Shown piece after piece: positions 41,101 through 50,462 of a stretch of DNA of 64,000 bases; position 1 is the first letter of the stretch; each line of letters starts with the position of its first letter. Location of the stretch: positions 2,046,001-2,110,000 of the forward strand of contig NZ_JAEKJR010000002.1 in NCBI RefSeq assembly GCF_017303155.1, written 5' to 3'. The stretch comes from Microbulbifer salipaludis (GTDB lineage Bacteria; Pseudomonadota; Gammaproteobacteria; Pseudomonadales; Cellvibrionaceae). The translations under genes and the position numbers were made by a program. The notes under the pieces are model-generated. The model did no database searches, was not told where the DNA came from, and was given only the letters and a program-made list of their open reading frames with translations.

Positions 41101-42615
41101 TTGAAAGCGATACCGTTGTTTGCCTCCGCCGCGTGCCTGCTCATCGGGCTGGCCACATCCATCGGTGCACAGGCCGCTGAAAAGCCCAATATCCTCGCCA
41201 TTATGGTGGATGATGTGGCACAGATTTCGCTGAGTGCCTATTCCCACGGTATGACCTATCCCACCCCCAATATCGATCGGATCGCCAACGAGGGCGTGCT
41301 TTTTACCGATCACTACGCGCAGCCCAGTTGCACCGCAGGCCGCGCCGCCTTCCTGATGGGGCAGCTGCCGGTGCGCACGGGCCTGACCACGGTGGGGCAA
41401 CCCGGCAATCCACTGGGCATCAAAGAGGCGGACCCAACCCTGGCAGAGTTTCTGAAGAAGCAGGGCTACATGACTGCGCAATACGGTAAAAACCACCTGG
41501 GGGATCTGGACGAACACCTGCCCACCCGACACGGGTTTGATGAATTCTATGGCAACCTCTACCACCTGAATGTATCGGAGGAACCGGAGCAGGAGGATTA
41601 TCCGAAGGACCCGGAGTTCAAGAAAAAATTTGGCCCACGCGGTGTCATTGAATCCTACGCCGACGGCAAAATATCCGATACCGGCCCCCTAACCCGCGAG
41701 CGCATGGAAACCTTTGACGAGGATATTCTCAAACGCAGCCTGGACTTTATGGAGCGGGCAAAAAAGGCGGGCAAGCCGTTCTTTATCTGGCACGCCACCA
41801 GTCGCATGCACGTCTATACCCACCTGAAGCCGGAAAGCCGTCACCTGGCCACCATGCTCAGTTCGGAAGACGACGTGTTCGGCAGCGGCCTGATCGAACA
41901 CGATGGCCATGTTGGCCAACTGCTGGACAAGCTGGATGAGCTCGGCATTGCCGAAAATACCATCGTTATCTACACCACCGACAACGGCCCGGAGCAAAGC
42001 AGCTGGCCGGACGCAGGCACCACCAAATTCCGCGGCGAGAAAATGACAACCTGGGAAGGCGGCGTGCGCGTACCCTTCCTGGTGCGCTGGCCCGGAAAGA
42101 TTCCCGCGGGCCTAAAGCGCAACGGCATCTCCTCCCACGAAGACGTATTTCCCACCATTGCCGCCGCACTGGGTGAATCGAACCTGCGGGAAACGCTCAA
42201 GAAGTCGGACAAGGTGTATATCGACGGGGAAAATAACCTCGACTACTGGATGGGAAAAACCGAAAAATCCGCCCGCAACAAGATCTTTTATTATTACGAA
42301 TCCCAGTTGACCGCGCTGCGTGTAGGACCCTGGAAAATGCATTTTGCCACCAAGCCCGGTGGCCGCTATTACGAGGATATGATTACCCACACCATGCCCA
42401 AGCTGTTCAACCTGCGCAAGGACCCCATGGAGCACTACGATGGCGTCACCGGGTTTCACCAGATTATGCGCAAAAGCTGGGTCATGCAGCCGGCTATTCA
42501 GATCCTGAATGAACACCTGGAAACCTTTAAAGAGTTTCCACCCCGCCAGAAGGCCGCTTCGCTGAATATCAACAAGGCCATTGAAGCAGCCATGCAGGTC
42601 AACGAAAGCCGCTAG
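41101..42615 (+). CDS. Exported sulfatase (paralogue 1)
   Basis: 504 residues. A signal peptide ends IGAQAAEK, followed by PNILAIMVDDVAQ with the metal-binding Asp pair. The active-site motif is SCTAGRAAF, with Cys77 the residue expected to become formylglycine. YGKNHLGD and TDNGPEQSSWPDAGTTKFRGEK are further S1 sulfatase marks. The start is TTG with AAGGAG 6 bases upstream. It is closely similar to the genes at 53010 and 56708. The substrate is unknown; the fold fits arylsulfatase-type enzymes. No formylglycine-generating enzyme is seen in the window. Confidence 0.9.
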   Translation: MKAIPLFASAACLLIGLATSIGAQAAEKPNILAIMVDDVAQISLSAYSHGMTYPTPNIDRIANEGVLFTDHYAQPSCTAGRAAFLMGQLPVRTGLTTVGQPGNPLGIKEADPTLAEFLKKQGYMTAQYGKNHLGDLDEHLPTRHGFDEFYGNLYHLNVSEEPEQEDYPKDPEFKKKFGPRGVIESYADGKISDTGPLTRERMETFDEDILKRSLDFMERAKKAGKPFFIWHATSRMHVYTHLKPESRHLATMLSSEDDVFGSGLIEHDGHVGQLLDKLDELGIAENTIVIYTTDNGPEQSSWPDAGTTKFRGEKMTTWEGGVRVPFLVRWPGKIPAGLKRNGISSHEDVFPTIAAALGESNLRETLKKSDKVYIDGENNLDYWMGKTEKSARNKIFYYYESQLTALRVGPWKMHFATKPGGRYYEDMITHTMPKLFNLRKDPMEHYDGVTGFHQIMRKSWVMQPAIQILNEHLETFKEFPPRQKAASLNINKAIEAAMQVNESR

Positions 42616-42638
42616 GCCCGCTTACCCACACTGATTAC

Positions 42639-42676
42639 AACAAAAAAGCGCGGCCCATTGGCCGCGCTTTTTTGTT
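42639..42676. terminator. Bidirectional terminator, sulfatase / cytochrome
   Basis: A perfect 17-base stem, with gcgcggcc / ggccgcgc as its GC core (42648-42655 / 42660-42667), a 4-base loop and A-run / T-run flanks, sits between two convergent genes and should act in both directions. Confidence 0.9.
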
Positions 42677-42687
42677 GGCATGATCAA

Positions 42688-45030
42688 CTATTGCAACTGC
42701 TGCTGGTAGCGTTGTGCCGCCGCCTCGTTGCCTTGCTCGTGGTGGATCGACACCAGCGCCGAGAGAATCTGCCGGTCCCCCGGGAAACGCGCCAGCCCCC
42801 GCTCCAGCTCCGCGATCGCCTGCGCCGGTTCGCCCTGTGAATTGAGTGCAATGGCGTACACATAGATATACCGGGCCGTAGCAGATTCACTGTGGGCGGC
42901 CGCCTGCAACATCACAAGCGCTTCTGCCATTCTCTTCTGCCGCACCAGACCAAGCCCCAATGTATGCTGGATGGGCGCCTTGTCGAGCGCACCGCGTAAT
43001 GCATCGCGTAACAGCGCTTCACTATCCGCCTCGCGACCACTGGCTCGGTACAGGTCCGCCAGGTTGATAACCCCGGGGGTAAAATACGGGGCAAGCGCAA
43101 CCGCCTCTTTCAACAAACGCTCCGCCTCCACAAGATTCCCTTCACGGCCCCGCAGCGAGGCCAGGTTGACGAGACTTTCCGGGCGATCGCTGTTGAATTC
43201 CGCCGTGGCCACATAATCCGCCAATGCCGATTCATAACGCTTGCGCACTTCTTGCGGATACTGTCCGAGCGGCGCGCCCGCCATGGCGCTGGCGGCGAGG
43301 GACGCGGTGACCCGCTCATCTTCGTACAACAGCGGAATGGCCAGCGCCGGGCGCACTTGCTGCGGCACCTGATCCAGTGACTGCGCCAGGCCCAGGTGTA
43401 GGAGCGCATCGTCTCCCTGGGCGATGACCTGCAGTACCTGCGCACTGGTCTGCGACAGATAACGGGGCAACATGGACACCGCAGTTGCGCGGACGATCTC
43501 CGGCTGCTGCTCGTCCATCACCAGTTTCAGCAACTGGCTCTCCGCATCTGCAGCGCCGGTACGGGCTGCGTATAGTGTCTCCCCATAATGGGAGTCCGGC
43601 AGGCCGAATTTTTTCTCCAATACTTCCGCAGCCCAGGCGTTGGTCTGGTCGGTATGGCAGCCGATACAGGCATTGGGGGAGCCAATTTTTTCCGACAGGT
43701 CCGGGCGCGGCACGCGGAAACTGTGGTCCCGGCGCGCATCCACCTGCATATACACCTTGTCCGGCATATGGCAGCTCACGCACTGGGCGCCTTCACTGCC
43801 CGCAGGGTGAAAGTGATGTTCCGCGGTATCGAACTTGGTGGGCAGGTGGCACTGGGCGCACACATCGTTTCCCGGGGCGCGCAATTCCAGGCTGTGCGGG
43901 TTGTGGCAATTACTGCAGGTCACACCAGCGCTGTGCATCTTGCTCTGCAGGAATGAACCCCACACGTAGACCTCATCGTTGATCTGGCCGTCGGCGTGGT
44001 ATAGCCCATCGCTCAACAGCGCCGGATGAAAGAAATCCAGGTAATCGTCCGCAGGCCGTACACCGGGGTGCTGGGTGCCGCGCCGGGAATGGCACTGGGC
44101 ACACACCGGAATTTCCTGCTGGGTTGGCACATCGTTCTGCAGGTGGGCGATACCGGTCGCCGCATCCATAGCCCAGCGCCCCTGGCGGCGGCCGTCGAAA
44201 CCAATATCAAAGCCCCGGCTGGCATCGGATGCCCGTTGCTGTTCCGATTGAGCGGCCCACTCCAGATGCTTGCGGCCCGGCCCATGGCAGGACTCACACC
44301 CCACATTAATCTCGGACCATTCCGTAGAAAAGGTCTGCGATGCCGGATCGTAGTTTTTATGCAGATTGGTGGAGTGGCAGTCCGCGCACTGGAAATTCCA
44401 GTTCTGGTTGATACCGGTCCAGTGCAGCGGATCATCCGGTTTGATTTCCTCATCCGGGTACAAATGGAACCAGCGCTGTCCTCCCTCCTCTTTCGGACGG
44501 GAATCCCAGGAAACACTCAGCGCCTGCAACCGGCCACCGGGGAACTCGATCAGGTATTGCTGCAGCGGGTAGACACCGAAGGTGTAGGCAATGGGGTAGT
44601 CGTGTAGTTTCCCGTCCGGTCCGTCGGTGCGCACAAAATATTTGTCATCGCGCTGGTAGAACGTGGACTCGGTACCGAAGTAGTCGAAGGTTGAGTTGTC
44701 GAAATTCCCCACCACGGTTTCTGCGTTCGGGGTTTTCATGGCCAGGTCGTGATGGGATTTCTGCCAGTCTTCGAAGGCCTGCTGGTGACAACTGGCACAT
44801 TGTGCCGCGCCCACGTAATCCGGGTGCGCATCCGCCTGAGGCTGCTGCCCGGTCTTGCCGCCCGCTTGCGTGGGCATAGACGCAGACGACACTGGTGCGG
44901 CATCCGGCACTGTGGTCGCCACAGGGGCAGAACGCGCACTGCGGCCACCCTCCGTTTCACCCGAGCCCGCTTCTTTGTCACAGGCACTGACCAGCAGTGT
45001 CAGCAGCAGAAAGAGTATTGGCCGACGCAT
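42688..45030 (-). CDS. Octaheme c-type cytochrome / TPR lipoprotein
   Basis: 780 residues. A lipoprotein signal (LLTLLVSACDKEAG) is followed by eight CxxCH heme-binding motifs: CASCH, CADCH, CESCH, CAQCH, CSNCH, CAQCH, CVSCH and CIGCH. The C-terminal third has HEAT/TPR-like helical repeats (ESLVNLASLRGREGNLVEAERLL, ALAPYFTPGVINLADLYRASG). The protein is probably a periplasmic-side electron carrier or oxidoreductase anchored by a lipid, with the repeats used for docking. Related multiheme-TPR proteins are widespread but the role is mostly undefined. It is divergent from moxR. Confidence 0.85.
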   Translation of the reverse strand: MRRPILFLLLTLLVSACDKEAGSGETEGGRSARSAPVATTVPDAAPVSSASMPTQAGGKTGQQPQADAHPDYVGAAQCASCHQQAFEDWQKSHHDLAMKTPNAETVVGNFDNSTFDYFGTESTFYQRDDKYFVRTDGPDGKLHDYPIAYTFGVYPLQQYLIEFPGGRLQALSVSWDSRPKEEGGQRWFHLYPDEEIKPDDPLHWTGINQNWNFQCADCHSTNLHKNYDPASQTFSTEWSEINVGCESCHGPGRKHLEWAAQSEQQRASDASRGFDIGFDGRRQGRWAMDAATGIAHLQNDVPTQQEIPVCAQCHSRRGTQHPGVRPADDYLDFFHPALLSDGLYHADGQINDEVYVWGSFLQSKMHSAGVTCSNCHNPHSLELRAPGNDVCAQCHLPTKFDTAEHHFHPAGSEGAQCVSCHMPDKVYMQVDARRDHSFRVPRPDLSEKIGSPNACIGCHTDQTNAWAAEVLEKKFGLPDSHYGETLYAARTGAADAESQLLKLVMDEQQPEIVRATAVSMLPRYLSQTSAQVLQVIAQGDDALLHLGLAQSLDQVPQQVRPALAIPLLYEDERVTASLAASAMAGAPLGQYPQEVRKRYESALADYVATAEFNSDRPESLVNLASLRGREGNLVEAERLLKEAVALAPYFTPGVINLADLYRASGREADSEALLRDALRGALDKAPIQHTLGLGLVRQKRMAEALVMLQAAAHSESATARYIYVYAIALNSQGEPAQAIAELERGLARFPGDRQILSALVSIHHEQGNEAAAQRYQQQLQ

Positions 45031-45187
45031 CGAGACTCCAGATCTTATTCTTTATTCGCATCGAGTATAGCGACTTGCGCCCTCTTCCTCAGCTTGCGAT
45101 CTGCTAGCGTTAATGAGAACAGAAGTATCGATGGCCGGGCGACGATCGATGGCCGGACGAATAACCATGGCCAAGGAAGGAAACGCC

Positions 45188-46213
45188 ATGACCGCAAGGG
45201 AACAAATTGCAGCGCTGGAAGACGGTATGGGCCGTACCATTGTCGGCCAGCGGGAGGTTATCCGGCGCCTGATTATCGGCCTGCTGGCCAACGGCAACCT
45301 GCTGGTGGAAGGCCTGCCCGGTCTTGCCAAAACCCGCGCCATCAAGGCGCTGGCAAAAAACCTGGAGGCAGATTTCAGCCGCATCCAGTTCACCCCGGAC
45401 CTGCTGCCGGCGGATGTTACCGGCACCGATATGCTTTACCGCGACGGGGGGAAATCCGAGTTCCGGTTTCACCCGGGCCCGATCTTCGCCAACATCGTCC
45501 TCGCCGACGAAATCAACCGCGCCCCGGCCAAAGTGCAATCCGCATTGCTGGAGGCCATGGAAGAGCGCCAAGTCACCGTGGCCGGCAACACCCACAAAAT
45601 GCCGCCACTGTTTATGGTGATGGCCACCCAGAACCCTATCGAACAGGAGGGCACCTATCCCCTGCCGGAAGCGCAGATGGACCGCTTCCTGATGCACGTG
45701 CTCATTACCTACCCACCGGTGCAGGACGAGGTACGGGTGATCGAACTAGTACGCAGTGAGGAGATTGCCGCGGCTCAAAGCAGTGACGATGGCAGTGGCA
45801 GTCTCGATGGCAACGCAGCGCAGACTGCAACACCCGCGCCGGCGGCAGAGGTGATTCCGCAACAGGCGATCTTCGACGCGCGCCGGGAAATCGCCGACAT
45901 CCATGTCTCTGCCGCCATGGCCCGCTATATGGCCGACCTGGTTGCCGCGAGCCGTCACCCCGACAATTTTTCTCCAGAGCTGGCCCGCTGGATTGAGATC
46001 GGCGCCAGCCCGCGCGGCTCCATTGCCTTGGATAAAGCCGGGCGTACCAATGCCTGGCTTGAAGGACGGGATTATGTGGACCCGCAGGATATTCACGCGA
46101 TTATTCACGACTGCCTGCGCCACCGCCTGGGGCTGAGTTTCGAGGCACAGGGTGAGGGCATCACCGCCAACCAGGTGATTGATCAGTTGCTTGAAAACGT
46201 CGCCCTGCCCTGA
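45188..46213 (+). CDS. MoxR-family AAA ATPase
   Basis: About 341 residues. Walker A is VEGLPGLAKTRAIKAL, Walker B is IVLADEINRAPAKVQSALLEAMEE, and MVMATQNPIEQEGTYPLPEAQMDRFL is the MoxR signature. It acts as a chaperone-like ATPase for von Willebrand factor A proteins. The start at 45188 has AAGGAAGG 7 bases upstream. Residues about 205-230 are a Ser/Ala/Thr-rich insertion. It is the first gene of a six-gene operon with DUF58 and Bat proteins. Confidence 0.93.
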   Translation: MTAREQIAALEDGMGRTIVGQREVIRRLIIGLLANGNLLVEGLPGLAKTRAIKALAKNLEADFSRIQFTPDLLPADVTGTDMLYRDGGKSEFRFHPGPIFANIVLADEINRAPAKVQSALLEAMEERQVTVAGNTHKMPPLFMVMATQNPIEQEGTYPLPEAQMDRFLMHVLITYPPVQDEVRVIELVRSEEIAAAQSSDDGSGSLDGNAAQTATPAPAAEVIPQQAIFDARREIADIHVSAAMARYMADLVAASRHPDNFSPELARWIEIGASPRGSIALDKAGRTNAWLEGRDYVDPQDIHAIIHDCLRHRLGLSFEAQGEGITANQVIDQLLENVALP

Positions 46214-46224
46214 CCGCCATCGCT

Positions 46225-47244
46225 ATGTTCAAACCCTTCATACGCCGTCGTAACCGCAGCCGTGCAGGTGTCAACGAAGTCACCGCGCCGGCGACCGCTA
46301 ACGACCCACGGATTCACGTGGACCTCGCCCACCTGCAGGCGCTGGAGGGCCCAGCGGAAACCCTGAATTTACTGCCGCGACAGCCCGCCCGCAGTGTGCT
46401 GGCCGGTCGCCATGGGTCGCACCTGCGCGGGCGCGGGCTGAACTTTGAAGAGCTGCGAGAATACTGGCCATCAGACGATGTACGGGCCATCGATTGGAAA
46501 GTCACCGCGCGCACTGGCGAGCCCCATGTGCGCGTGTACAGCGAAGAGCGCGATCGGCCGACGCTGATTGTAGTGGACCAGCGTATGTCGATGTTCTTCG
46601 GCACCCGCTACGCAATGAAGTCAGTTACCGCCGCCGAGGCCGCCACCCTCGCCGCTTTCGCGGTGCTCAATCAAGATGATCGCGTCGGCGGCGTTGTGAT
46701 ACGCGACGACGGACTCTACACCCAGCGCCCCAAGCGCAATCGCCGGGCACTGACCCGTTTTGTCAGCGAAATTGCACGCGCCAATAACGCCCTGCACGCC
46801 GACACGCCGCCCATCCCCCCAACGTCGCTGGATACGGTGTTACAGGCGGTGGCCCATATCGCCCGCCGCGATCATCTGGTGCTGCTGATCAGCGACTTCG
46901 ACGTGGTTGGCCCCGCATCCGATCGCCTGCTCGCCGGCCTTGCGCGCCACAACGATGTGATTCTGGTACCGGTAACCGACCCCACCGGTGAAGTCACGCC
47001 GACAGATTTTGTCAGCGCCATTTCCGATGGCTATCAGCAGGCCACACTGGATACGGGCAACCGCGAAATCCACGACGCACTGGAGCGGTTCAATCGCGAA
47101 CGCCACGAGGCGATCCAGCGCTGGCATCGCCGCTACGGTGTTCCGCTGGCACCGCTGTCGGCGGGTGAAGAAACGCTGCCGCAGTTGCGTCGGCTGTTGG
47201 GCATGACCACTCCGACGAAGGAGGCGGCACGCTATGCAGGGTGA
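46225..47244 (+). CDS. DUF58 family protein
   Basis: 339 residues. HLRGRGLNFEELREYWPSDDVRAIDWKVTARTG followed by PHVRVYSEERDRPTLIVVDQRMSMFFGT is the DUF58 pattern, which has a von Willebrand A-like fold. No membrane helix is seen. It follows moxR by 11 bases and overlaps the next gene by 11 bases, as is common for moxR operons. Confidence 0.92.
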   Translation: MFKPFIRRRNRSRAGVNEVTAPATANDPRIHVDLAHLQALEGPAETLNLLPRQPARSVLAGRHGSHLRGRGLNFEELREYWPSDDVRAIDWKVTARTGEPHVRVYSEERDRPTLIVVDQRMSMFFGTRYAMKSVTAAEAATLAAFAVLNQDDRVGGVVIRDDGLYTQRPKRNRRALTRFVSEIARANNALHADTPPIPPTSLDTVLQAVAHIARRDHLVLLISDFDVVGPASDRLLAGLARHNDVILVPVTDPTGEVTPTDFVSAISDGYQQATLDTGNREIHDALERFNRERHEAIQRWHRRYGVPLAPLSAGEETLPQLRRLLGMTTPTKEAARYAG

Positions 47245-47788
47245 CACGCCACCACCCACGGAGACCACACTACCGGATCTGATCGCGCAGCTGGCACCGC
47301 CACCGGTGCCAGAAAGCGTTTCCCTGTGGCCGCAGACACCGCTGGCCCAGCTGTTACTGGGTGCGGTGCTGTTACTATGTCTGTACGTGGCATGGCGGAC
47401 CTACCGCCATTACCGCGCCAATGCCTACCGGCGGGCGGCCCTCAAGGCATTGCGCCACGCTGGCGACAACCCGGGGGACATTGCTGCCCTGCTGCGCCGC
47501 ACCGCGCTCGTGGCCTACCCCCGCGCGCAGGTGGCCGGACTCACCGGCGAGCGCTGGCTGGCGTTCCTGAACCGGCAGTATCCGGGCGATGCCTTCCGCA
47601 ACGACATCGGTGAATCCCTGCTGCGCGGCGCCTACCGCAGCTGCCCGTCAAACCCCGCGCTCACACAGGCGGCGCAAGACTGGATTCGCCATCACCGCCG
47701 TGAAATTTTGTTGGCACACACACCGGTAAATCATCCCAAGGCATCGCCCAATACCAAGGCATCGCCCAATCCCGAGGCATCGCCGTGA
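47234..47788 (+). CDS. DUF4381 family membrane protein
   Basis: 184 residues with one helix (LAQLLLGAVLLLCLYVAWRTY) and a cytoplasmic-type domain (ALRHAGDNPGDIAALLRRTALVAYPRAQVAGLTGERWLAFL), the DUF4381 pattern found between DUF58 and BatA genes. AAGGAGG lies 9 bases upstream. The C-terminus is a short repeat (KASPN type) encoded by a tandem 18-base unit at about 47739-47787. It is coupled to batA through a GTGA overlap. Confidence 0.87.
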   Translation: MQGDTPPPTETTLPDLIAQLAPPPVPESVSLWPQTPLAQLLLGAVLLLCLYVAWRTYRHYRANAYRRAALKALRHAGDNPGDIAALLRRTALVAYPRAQVAGLTGERWLAFLNRQYPGDAFRNDIGESLLRGAYRSCPSNPALTQAAQDWIRHHRREILLAHTPVNHPKASPNTKASPNPEASP

Positions 47789-48795
47789 GCAGCCTGTTCG
47801 CCGGTGTCAGCTTTGCCGCGCCCTGGGCCTGGTTGCTCCTGCCCCTGCCATTGCTGGTGTGGTGGCTGGCACCGCCCCACCGCGAGCGCGTACCGGCAAT
47901 TCGCGTGCCTTTCTTCCAGCGTATCAGCGAGCGCCTGGGGTTAACCCCCAGCGCCGGTGCCATCGTGCGTGGCCGCCGTCTGTGGCAGCTGGTATTCGGC
48001 GCGCTCACCTGGTTGCTCCTGGTCACTGCACTGGCGCGCCCGGAGCTGGAAGGTGCGGCGGTGACGCTGCAGAAGCCTGCGCGAGACCTGATTCTCGCGG
48101 TGGATATTTCCGGCTCCATGGAGCAAGAAGATTTTGTCGCGGTAAATGGCGCGCGCCAACAGCGCCTCGCGGGTGTCAAACAAGTACTGGCAGAATTTCT
48201 CAAAGAGCGCGAGGGCGAACGGGTGGCGCTGATTGTGTTTGGCTCTCGGGCATTCGTACAGGCACCACTCACCACCGACCTCGACACGGTACTCGAGCTG
48301 CTGCAGCAGACAGAAGTCGGCATGGCCGGCCCACATACCGCCCTCGGCGATGCCATCGGCCTGGCCATTCGCCAGTTTGAAAGCAGCGAGGTGACGCAGC
48401 GGCTGCTGATTTTGTTAAGCGATGGCAGCGATACCGCGAGCCGGATGAGCCCGGTGAATGCCGCCGCCATCGCCGCGCAACGTCAGGTGAAAATACTCAC
48501 CATCGGTGTCGGTGACCCACAGGGAGAATCAGAGAATAGACTGGATCAGGAAACGCTCACCGCCATTGCCCAGCGCACCGGCGGCGAATTTTATTTCGCC
48601 AATGACCAGCAGGCATTGACCCGTGTCTACCAGCAGATAGACGCGCTGGTGCCGAAGAAAATCGACAGCGAAACCTACCGCCCGCATCGCAGCCTTGCCT
48701 ACTGGCCACTGGGCGCGGCGCTACTGGTGTCACTGCTTGGGTTGGGCCTGCACCTGTTGAGCCGCCGGCACTGGCCACCGGGGGCTACCCCGTGA
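47785..48795 (+). CDS. batA: BatA-like von Willebrand factor A membrane protein
   Basis: 336 residues. Two N-terminal helices are followed by a VWA domain with an intact metal-ion site (LAVDISGSMEQEDF, then later LLSDGSDTASRM), and a C-terminal helix (YWPLGAALLVSLLGLGLHLL). It is the metal-bound partner in the MoxR-Bat system, thought to protect envelope proteins under stress. The start is GTG, overlapping the previous stop by four bases. Confidence 0.9.
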   Translation: MSSLFAGVSFAAPWAWLLLPLPLLVWWLAPPHRERVPAIRVPFFQRISERLGLTPSAGAIVRGRRLWQLVFGALTWLLLVTALARPELEGAAVTLQKPARDLILAVDISGSMEQEDFVAVNGARQQRLAGVKQVLAEFLKEREGERVALIVFGSRAFVQAPLTTDLDTVLELLQQTEVGMAGPHTALGDAIGLAIRQFESSEVTQRLLILLSDGSDTASRMSPVNAAAIAAQRQVKILTIGVGDPQGESENRLDQETLTAIAQRTGGEFYFANDQQALTRVYQQIDALVPKKIDSETYRPHRSLAYWPLGAALLVSLLGLGLHLLSRRHWPPGATP

Positions 48796-50462
48796 ACACA
48801 CTCAGCGGCGAACTCTCCGCGTTCGTTAGCGCCTTCCATTTCCTGCGTCCCCTGTGGCTGCTGTTCCTCCCGCTGATACTCATTGTCTGGTGGTGGTTGC
48901 GCCGCCCGGGCGACAAGGCGCTGCACACCCGGTTCGCGCATATCGCCCCGCACCTGGCACGCGCGCTCAGCGTGGGAGAACGTCACAAACGACACTGGCC
49001 CGTTTTTCTTCCCATCGACAGCCTCGCACTTCTCCTGACGTTACTGGCCCTCGCCACCGCAGGCCCGGCGTGGACGCGGCTGCCCGATCCTTTGATGGCC
49101 CGCACTGCACCGCTGGTGGTGGTGATGCAGGTCAATCAAAGCATGACGGAAAAAGACGTCGCGCCCAGCCGTCTGGAGCGCGCCAAACAAAAAGTCTACG
49201 ACCTGCTGGAGCGCCGCGACGGCGCCCCCACTGCCCTGATCGCCTATGCGGGCACGGCCCACCGGGTGGTGCCGCTCACGGAGGACCAGAACCTGTTGCG
49301 GCCGTACGTCGAGGGGTTGGCCGCCGACGTCATGCCAAGGGAAGGCAACAACGCCGCCGGCGCGCTTGAACTGGCAGAACAGGTGCTGAAAAGCGCACAG
49401 ATGCCCGGCGGTATTCTGTTCCTTACCGACGGCATTGAATCCCGTGAGCTCGATGCCTTCAATCAGCGCGACCGTAACAATGGGCTGGGCTTGCTGATCC
49501 TGCTCCCGGGCAACGCGCGTATTCCCGGTGCAGGGCAAGTGAGCGCAGCAAAGGTCTCCCGCGTCACCCCAGACCGCCGCGATATCGACGGCTTCGTGCG
49601 CTACTTTGACCGTAGTTTCAAACAGACGCTGGCGCGGGATAAAAACCTGCAGTGGAACGATCGCGGCTGGTGGCTGGCGTGGCCGGCTGCGTTACTGGCA
49701 TTGCTATGGTTCCGCCGCGGCTGGGCGCTGCAGCAATCCGGCCACGCGCACGCCCAGTCGCGCACCCAGTCGCGCACTGCACATCGAGCCAGTACGGTCG
49801 TGTTGATGCTGCTCGCCGGCAGTATCGCGGCAGATTTCTCCCACCCCCGGGCCCGCGCGCAGTCGCCCACGTCGGCGGTGGCCGATAAAGACATACCGCC
49901 AGAGAACGCCTTTCTGTCCCGGCTGTTTACTCCCGACCAGCTGGGTCAGTGGCGGATGGGGCGCAAGGAATATGCCCGCGCCGCCAACGCCTTCGTCGAT
50001 CCCTATCGGCGCGGTTATGCCCAGTACCAGGCGGGTCATTACCAAGATGCCGCCAATACACTGGCCACACTCACCCGCCCGGAAGCCGTATTTACACGCG
50101 CGATGGCTCAGGTAAAAAGCGGCCAGTACCAGGATGCGATCGCCGGCTTTAAGCAGGTGTTGCGCATGGATGCGACCTTTCCCGGCGCACAGAAAAACTT
50201 GCAGCTCGCGCAGGAAATTCTCGCCTACATACAAAAATCCCGCGGTGATGAGGATGAAAAAGAACAACAGACAGACAGTGATGACGACAGCTACGACAAA
50301 CAGCAACAGAAGGAAGTCCAGTCGCCGCAAACACCGGGGAATGAAGCACCGGTAAACCCCGAGCAGTGGATGTCGACACTGGACACCAGCACCGGCGAAT
50401 TCATGAAACAGCGGTTTGCCGCCGAGGTGGCTGCCGGCCAGGCCGGGGGAGACGTACCATGA
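48792..50462 (+). CDS. BatB-BatC fusion: VWA membrane protein with TPR
   Basis: 556 residues. An N-terminal helix (LRPLWLLFLPLILIVWWW) precedes a VWA domain, another helix follows, then a TPR region (RMGRKEYARAANAFVDPYRRGYAQYQAGHYQDAANTL, VKSGQYQDAIAGFKQVLRMD) and an acidic-glutamine tail. This joins what are separate BatB and BatC proteins in Bacteroides. The VWA metal site is degenerate: MQVNQSM stands where DxSxS is expected, so the Asp and first Ser are replaced. The start is GTG overlapping batA. Confidence 0.88.
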   Translation: MNTLSGELSAFVSAFHFLRPLWLLFLPLILIVWWWLRRPGDKALHTRFAHIAPHLARALSVGERHKRHWPVFLPIDSLALLLTLLALATAGPAWTRLPDPLMARTAPLVVVMQVNQSMTEKDVAPSRLERAKQKVYDLLERRDGAPTALIAYAGTAHRVVPLTEDQNLLRPYVEGLAADVMPREGNNAAGALELAEQVLKSAQMPGGILFLTDGIESRELDAFNQRDRNNGLGLLILLPGNARIPGAGQVSAAKVSRVTPDRRDIDGFVRYFDRSFKQTLARDKNLQWNDRGWWLAWPAALLALLWFRRGWALQQSGHAHAQSRTQSRTAHRASTVVLMLLAGSIAADFSHPRARAQSPTSAVADKDIPPENAFLSRLFTPDQLGQWRMGRKEYARAANAFVDPYRRGYAQYQAGHYQDAANTLATLTRPEAVFTRAMAQVKSGQYQDAIAGFKQVLRMDATFPGAQKNLQLAQEILAYIQKSRGDEDEKEQQTDSDDDSYDKQQQKEVQSPQTPGNEAPVNPEQWMSTLDTSTGEFMKQRFAAEVAAGQAGGDVP

